A DNA stretch of 64,000 nucleotides from Alnus glutinosa (taxonomy: Eukaryota > Streptophyta > Magnoliopsida > Fagales > Betulaceae): the NCBI RefSeq assembly GCF_958979055.1, contig NC_084896.1:3782001-3846000 (forward strand), written 5' to 3'. A program made the translations under genes and the position numbers. Shown here piece after piece: positions 58,464 through 64,000 of the stretch. Within the stretch, counting starts at the first letter, position 1. The number at the start of each line of letters is the position of its first letter. The notes under the pieces were generated by a model, which saw only the letters and a program-made list of their open reading frames with translations, was not told where the DNA came from and ran no database searches.

Positions 58464-59730
58464 TGTTAGGGATATTATTATCCCCAAAGCTCAAGTAAGC
58501 CCATAATCGAATTCTGGGCCCATACGGTTTGACCGATCCGAGGAGGCCCAATCTATTGGGAAATATTCCCAATGGTTAGTGAATGGGCCCAACTGTCCAA
58601 GTCGGCCCATTCACTATTCACGATCACAAGGAGAGCCAGCTTTAGAGCCCCTTAGCGAGGCCCATCAATTCACCAAGAAGGCTGGACCGCATGACAGATC
58701 CAAGCCCACTCGGAAATAATCCGCAAAGAACCCATGGAGAGATCAAGCTCCCGAGATACTCGAGAGTGTCCCGAGACGTCGAGGCCCATGCTTTGGATAC
58801 ATAGAAGTCTCGTGATCCAAAACATAGAGGCGCATGTTCCTAACCAGCAAAGGAGCACAATCCAGACATGTGGAGAACCCACGTTCGGATACTAGAAGAC
58901 CCTCTAGTCGGACATGTGGAGACCCCACGTTCCGGACGCTATTAATAGGTTTCTCATCCTCACTATAAATACCCACATACATCAATGTATAATCTGGTGT
59001 TATTATCTTAATTATACTGAATACTCCCTGAAATTGTCTACTAATCAGGGCCGGCTCGATATATTTTGGAGCCTAAGGCGAGAATATTAAATAAGGCATT
59101 TTTTCGTGGGCCCCACTCTTAGTGATTATTGTTTTTGTAGAGTTATGACTTATATTTCAATGAGTATTTTTCGGTGGGCCTCACTCTCTTCATTGGCTTT
59201 CTTATAGTCTACATCATTTTAGTTGAGTCTCCTTAATATGAGAGAAAATGTACTGTTTTTTTATTGGTATTAATTGTTGTGTTCTTGGGGCTTTAATATT
59301 TATTTTTCTATTGAAGTTAAAGAGTCTCCAAAGAATAGATCATACTTCTTTTATTTTTTTCAAAACCATTCCATATTATGATTTGTTTTTTGTTTTTTTT
59401 TCCCCTTCAAATAAACCTATATTTGGGAGCCTTATTCCATTGAAAAAAAAAAAAAAAAAATCGGCTTATGATTAGGCTTCTTTTTTTTTTTTTTTTTCTT
59501 TTTCTTTTTTCAAACAAACTTGTTTTAGGGTCTTATTCCATTGATTTTTTTTTTTTAAAAAAAAAATAATAATAAAAATTGATTATGATTATTTTTCGAA
59601 CAAATCTATCTTTGGGGCCTTATTCCACTTGGAGGCCATAGGCGACCGCTTAACTCGCCTGATGGCTGAGCCAACCTTGCTATTGACTTAGGGATTGGTC
59701 GGCACCCTCGACAATTAATTATTATTATTT
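58464..59730 (+). mobile_element. LTR remnant containing a nested hAT-type MITE
   Basis: Starts TGTTAGGGATATTATTATCC, has CTATAAATACCC near 58963 and, behind the nested element, GACTTAGGGATTGGTCGG near 59684, typical of the 3' part of Gypsy-type LTRs. The right end is unclear. No internal region or partner LTR seen; an old broken fossil. Confidence 0.6.
59046..59679. mobile_element. hAT-type MITE nested in the LTR remnant
   Basis: Ends CAGGGCCGGCTC and (reversed) CAAGGTTGGCTC; inside, TTGGAGCCTAAGGCGA on the left pairs with a TGGAGGCCATAGGCGA form on the right. Flanks CTACTAAT and CTATTGAC would be an 8-bp target duplication with three transitions. Holds A18 and T runs around 59443-59500. 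Confidence 0.6.
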
Positions 59731-61011
59731 TGCATATTAAGAAGAATGAACGAATCATAAGGCGACATGTCACCATACTAAAAACTATACTAACAAATTA
59801 CATCATACTCTCATTTTGATACATAATTGATAAATCAAGTTTCTATATGGTTTTTCTCATATGTATGATCGGTCATTAATCACAATGATTTTGAAATTTC
59901 AACAAAAAGATATGATACATCTCATCAAACAAATCTGTTTTATTGTTGTTGTAAATAATCTTACTACAAGTCGAATTATGGTAGTAGTCTCAATCTGAGT
60001 CCAATAAAGAATCTTTGGTCTTTAAGAATCTGGTTAACAACCTAACTCCCCGTGAATGGATATAATCATATAAGACTCTCATAACAAATTAAACTCCAAG
60101 CACTCATAGTTTAAGTGAAAATATTAAACCTAATACAAGTGTGACTCCAGTTCTTTGTCTATAAATATGCTTATACCTTAAGTACAAACGTTAGACTAAT
60201 TATTTTATGCATTGAGCATACTTTTTTCTTATAAATTATTTTAGGCATCGGAGTGGAACTCTCAAAAGTGTCCCTTAATTTTAGTGCACCGTTCACCCCG
60301 TATCGAAAAACTATACCAACAATTATTAAATGGTAATATGGTATAGCTATATTTTAATTTTTAAAATCAGTAAAAGGAATCCTAGTGAGTTTCCATCCAT
60401 ATAAATTAATATCTAAACAGAAAAATAAAATATATAATTTGATATATTGCTGACATCCATTGAAATCGATATAATTTTCATTTCAATCATTTCACTTGCA
60501 ACACAACCTCGTTTTTCCACATATTCTCCATTCTTTTATTTTTCTTGTGTTCCTTTTTACTATCTCTCCAATTACATGATGTTATAAAAGAATTACGATT
60601 TCATAAATTCCTCTTCACATGACCAGACACCAGTCATTAATCAAAATAATTTCAAATTTTCAACACAAAGAATATGATCTTATAATACAAATTTTTTTGG
60701 CATGAATTAATTTGTCACCAAACAAATTTGTTTTCGTTTTTAAACAGTACTTCCTATAGTTATTTATTTATTAAAAAAAGGAGATTTTTATTGGATATTA
60801 GTTTTTTTACAACTATTAAAGAAAAACTTACTGAGTTTTCAATTCACATAATTGACTACTTCAGATAATTACACATATGATTTGACATACTGCTTGCATC
60901 AATTAAACTCAATATAATTTATTATTTAATTATTTCACTTGTAATACCTCCTCATTTTTTTGACATATGCTCCCCACCTTTTTATTTTCTTAGTTTATTT
61001 TTCTATTGAAA
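59731..61011. other. Spacer with a second LTR-like piece
   Basis: About 60050-60320 reads like part of an LTR (CTATAAATATGC, then TTTTAGGCATCGGAGTGG), edges not visible. The rest is AT-rich; no gene. Confidence 0.35.
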
Positions 61012-61590
61012 AATAAATGTCAAATTAGTCATTATAGTTACATTGATTTGCAATAAATTCTTTGTGGTATGAAACTTTGTTGAGAACTCACTATATTAAG
61101 CAATAAAAACAAATAGGTTCCTGCACCCAATTTCTGTCCAATTTTTTTTATAAAAACTATCAAATGCAACGGAACCACCTATTTATATTATGACATGTGT
61201 TATTCATAATAATAATAAAAAATGATATGAATCTATATAATATAAAAACTATAAATATATTAAATATTGAAAAGAAAAAAAAAATTGAGGGGGCGGTCGA
61301 GCCATCCCCTTTCGCCAAATGGGGGGTGGCTCAAGGTCATATGAGTGGTTCGGCCACCATCAAATGACAAAAATAAAATAAATATAAATAAAACTAGAGG
61401 GAATTTACCGATTGATGCTACCGTGACATTTAACAATTTCCGTAAATAAAAAAAAAAAAAAATGAACGGAAGTTAGGTCCAAGACCTATTTGTTTTTATT
61501 GCTTATCATAGTGAGTTTTTAGTAATTTTTTATACCACATGGAACTTATCGTAAATCAGTGTAACTACGATAACTTATTTTGCATTTTTT
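61012..61590. mobile_element. Foldback element with ~100-bp inverted ends and GGTGGC core
   Basis: Left arm (GTTACATTGATTTGCAATAA, AACTCACTATATTAAGCAAT, AAAAACAAATAGGT) pairs with the right arm (ACCTATTTGTTTTTATTGC, AGTGAGTTTTTAG, TTATCGTAAATCAGTGTAAC). The core at 61285-61370 has GGTCGAGCCATCCCC and GTGGTTCGGCCACC, the same motif as the core of the 25.0-26.1 kb palindrome, although the ends are unrelated to it. Confidence 0.7.
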
Positions 61591-61881
61591 CCTTTGCTAT
61601 TTTCCAATTATACTAGTGGCTTCATTTGTTAATTTTTTATTTTGTATTTTGTTTTCAAAACAAAAATATTATTAAATAACTCAAAACACGAAATATTCAT
61701 AAAAACAATTTTTATATTTATGTCACATCAAAATTATTTTAAATTTAAAAATTCCTCAAAAAAAACACATTAACAAATAAAATAGCATTTGTTTTCCTTC
61801 ATTTTTCACACCTATCGAATATGCCATTCTATTAGTATTTTTCACGAAAATAAATTCGAGAAGTAAAACAAATGAAAAATC

Positions 61882-61918
<37 letters not shown>

Positions 61919-63040
61919 TGTTTAAGAGAGAATGACAACCACCGAGTGTTACGCCCGAAGGCCCCAAACCAAACAAGAAGTGGACAGGTGAGGTGATTCC
62001 GGTTGAGTGAGAAGTGGAAGTAGCTTAGTAGAAATAATCTGGTTTATTTCCTTTATATTAATTATTTAGTTGTGGGTATAATTATGTTTAATGTATGGAA
62101 ATATAAAAAACACAAAATATAAGGGTAAGAGCCTCAATAAAAGCATATATTAACGAGATGGGTGATGCTAAAAATTACATTTTGATCTCATAATTATTTT
62201 ACAATATTAATGTGGTAATTCCATCAACCCTTAAATCAATCATTGTTAAAAAAAAAAAAAATAAATAAAAAATAAATAACGATTGGTTGAGACTATCATG
62301 TCAATTTATTGTGAGATATAAATATAGTATATACCATTACTTTAATGTGATATATGAATGAACAATGCTAGATACTATGATTTTATTCTACAATTGTCTA
62401 AGACTGACGCAGTACTCCCAATTAACCTTTTTGATTAATCATTGTTAAATAAAAAATAAGAAAGATTCAATGGTTGATTTGGATTGTAACGACAACATTG
62501 TTGAACAATTGTATGATAAAAATATAATATCGAGTATTATTTTGTATGAATAGTTTGTATTAGGGTATAGTTTGTAGTTAGGAAAAGGAGTTTCTCTAAT
62601 GGGTTATTTAAAAAGAGGAAAAATTTGTTTAACCTAATTTTCTCTAGGTTCATGCTCTTTCTGATTAGGTCTCATCACTAACCTTTACTAATATTAGAGG
62701 AAATCCATTTAACTTAATTAATTTAGAGAAAAAAATCTATCATATTAGAAGATGCTATTAGTAAATTTATGGTTAGAAATTCAAAAACTTCTTTAGCCTT
62801 GTTAAACATTAGTTAGACAATGAAGGAAATCTGGTGCAAGCTCATGTGAGAAGATGCTTACATCCCGTTTTATTTGAATAAGTGTTTGGGCATCTTGGGC
62901 ATAACTCGCTCGAATTGTTCGAACAAGTGAAATTTGAGTATCAATAAGGTAACTTCAATACTTCATGCAACGAATTAATAAGAACTTCATCGTACCATGC
63001 AATGGACATCTTCATTGCACCGGAACAAAAACAAGAGAAA
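61591..63040. other. Spacer with small MITE-like foldbacks
   Basis: AAT microsatellite at 61882-61918. Two adjacent foldbacks, about 62160-62340 and 62355-62545 (ATGCTAGATACTATGATTTT against an inverse near 62515-62540), look like MITEs of the ATGCTA type. No gene. Confidence 0.4.
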
Positions 63041-63214
63041 TGTTAAAGATACTAAATCTTTTACTAAGAGATGGTTATTAAGATGATGTTGAATTTAATT
63101 ATTGGTACTCCTATCATTTCTTTTTATTAATTATTTTGATAATTTTTAATGAATATGTTTCCCGTCATTTTAGTAATAATCTTTTAGTAAAAGATTTTGT
63201 AGTCTTAACATTTT
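63041..63214. mobile_element. MITE upstream of the PPR gene
   Basis: About 174 bp with ~30-bp inverted ends: AAATGTTAAAGATACTAAAT on the left, and (reversed) AAAATGTTAAGACTACAAAA on the right, followed on both sides by TCTTTTACTA. It ends about 240 bp before the PPR start. Confidence 0.7.
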
Positions 63215-63456
63215 TTTAAAAACAATTGCTGGATTGTGGGTCCTAATCTCATGACATGGTATTAGTAGGTAGGATAAATTGGTTTCCCGAGACGGCCCAC
63301 CTATGAAGCCCATCAAACCAACGGCAGGTTTCTAAAACTAGGCCCATGCAGTGTTGTCATTCATCACAGCCGCCAATGCACGGCGGAGCTGATCTCCCAA
63401 GCCCCACCACCACCACCACCACCAACCCAACATTACATAGATGAAGACGTTATGCA

Positions 63457-64000
63457 ATGCCCTCTCTCTCTCCCCCAGCTCTCAGGCTCACCCAAGAAAC
63501 GTTTCGCACGAGACCCAGCAAGAAACGCCCACTCCCCAAGCGTCCCTGCATTGTCCAGTCCATCTTCAACCTCGCATCCCAAGGTCACCTCTCCCAGGCC
63601 ATCTCTTCCCTCGACCTCTTAGCCCGCAAAGGCCTCCGCTTGCCCTCTAACTCTCTCGTCTATCTCTTGCAACAGTGCGCGAACTCCCGCTCTCTTAGAC
63701 AGACCAAATTGGTTCACCTCCATTTGAAGCTCACGGGGCTGAAGCACCTCACAACGTTTTTGTCGAACCAGTTGATCGCTGCGTATTTCCAATGCGGCGA
63801 CGAAGTTGAGGCACGCAATGTGTTTGATAAAATGTCTGCGAGGAACCTGTACTCGTGGAATAATATGCTTTCTGGGTATGCGAAAATGAGGATGATTAAG
63901 CCTGCTAAGAAGTTGTTTGATAAAATGCCGGAGAAGGATGTTGTGTCGTGGAACACTATGGTGATTGCTTATGCAAGGAGTGGGTTTTGTGATGAGGCTT
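63457..64000 (+). CDS. PPR protein, At2g21090-like, N-terminal part (runs off window)
   Basis: The first ~181 codons of a pentatricopeptide repeat protein, open to the window end without a stop. Start ATG at 63457 (MPSLSPPALRLTQ); an overlapping ATG at 63441 is in another frame and ends early. The Arg/Lys-rich N-terminus (RTRPSKKRPLPKRP) suits an organelle transit peptide. PPR units follow: LLQQCANSRSLRQTKLVHLH, FLSNQLIAAYFQCGDEVEAR, NVFDKMSARNLYSWNNMLSG, KKLFDKMPEKDVVSWNTMVI. The order and wording match the PLS/E-type protein At2g21090 (PCMP-E48), by recall. Such proteins bind organellar RNA, often for C-to-U editing. The rest of the gene is outside. Confidence 0.85.
   Translation, partial: MPSLSPPALRLTQETFRTRPSKKRPLPKRPCIVQSIFNLASQGHLSQAISSLDLLARKGLRLPSNSLVYLLQQCANSRSLRQTKLVHLHLKLTGLKHLTTFLSNQLIAAYFQCGDEVEARNVFDKMSARNLYSWNNMLSGYAKMRMIKPAKKLFDKMPEKDVVSWNTMVIAYARSGFCDEA

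Noticed and set aside
63441-63650. 69-codon frame starting 16 bp before the PPR start
   Set aside because: Different frame from the PPR repeats and ends early; at most a short overlapping upstream ORF.
1-64000. Prokaryote-type systems (CRISPR, operons, toxin-antitoxin) or a gene cluster acting as one new pathway
   Set aside because: The window is plant nuclear DNA; the genes are unrelated families, and regular repeats are transposon ends or microsatellites.

Overview
The window is nuclear DNA from a woody-type eudicot plant. It is AT-rich and intron-bearing. It carries plant-only gene families (dirigent proteins, a TOC132/TOC120 plastid import receptor, a PPR protein, a plant MAPKKK) and is full of LINE, MITE, SINE, TRIM and LTR relics. 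A rosid tree is my best guess; the species cannot be read from the sequence.

Layout. 1-27.3 kb: a nested tandem array of amidase-signature genes homologous to Arabidopsis At4g34880. Four five-exon copies lie on the + strand at 4817-7235, 9363-11485, 17346-19496 and 21591-24335, and a fifth survives as an exon-5 fossil at 26893-27228. Between them repeat three kinds of spacer: an upstream module (1729-4738, 12226-15402, part at 20466-20720), a downstream module (7236-8110, 11486-12110, 19497-20400, parts at 24336-24400 and 26059-26280) and a LINE-tail module with an RNase H domain (8130-9310, 15420-17290). Copy 2 is intact with a signal peptide. Copy 1 has a stop at the end of exon 3. Copy 3 has a stop in the signal peptide and a 4-nt insertion. 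Copy 4 is open but has lost the signal peptide and begins at a newly in-frame ATG. A 1.06-kb foldback element sits just downstream of copy 4.

28-48 kb: three dirigent genes. The first (28401) and third (47141) are intact. The second (39407-45886) is split by a 5.9-kb Copia element inserted in its coding exon. Between the first and second lies an intronless MAPKKK-like kinase (31420-32559) whose promoter is a partial tandem duplication. Also here are nested MITEs, a SINE with its target duplication, a solo LTR and, before the third dirigent gene, a TRIM element.

48-64 kb: further foldback elements, a TOC132/120-type receptor on the - strand (52031-55975) with a three-fold repeat in its acidic domain and a probable 5'UTR intron, a repeat-rich spacer with LTR remnants, and the first ~180 codons of an E-type PPR protein (63457 to the window end).

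The genes do not form one pathway. Amidases and dirigents are separate, locally amplified families with predicted secreted products; the kinase, TOC receptor and PPR are single genes. I found no system that looks wholly new. The most unusual structures are the amidase array with its different fates per copy, the 1.06-kb palindrome, and the transposon-split dirigent gene. Exon limits and repeat comparisons were read by eye, so boundaries may be off by a few bases.
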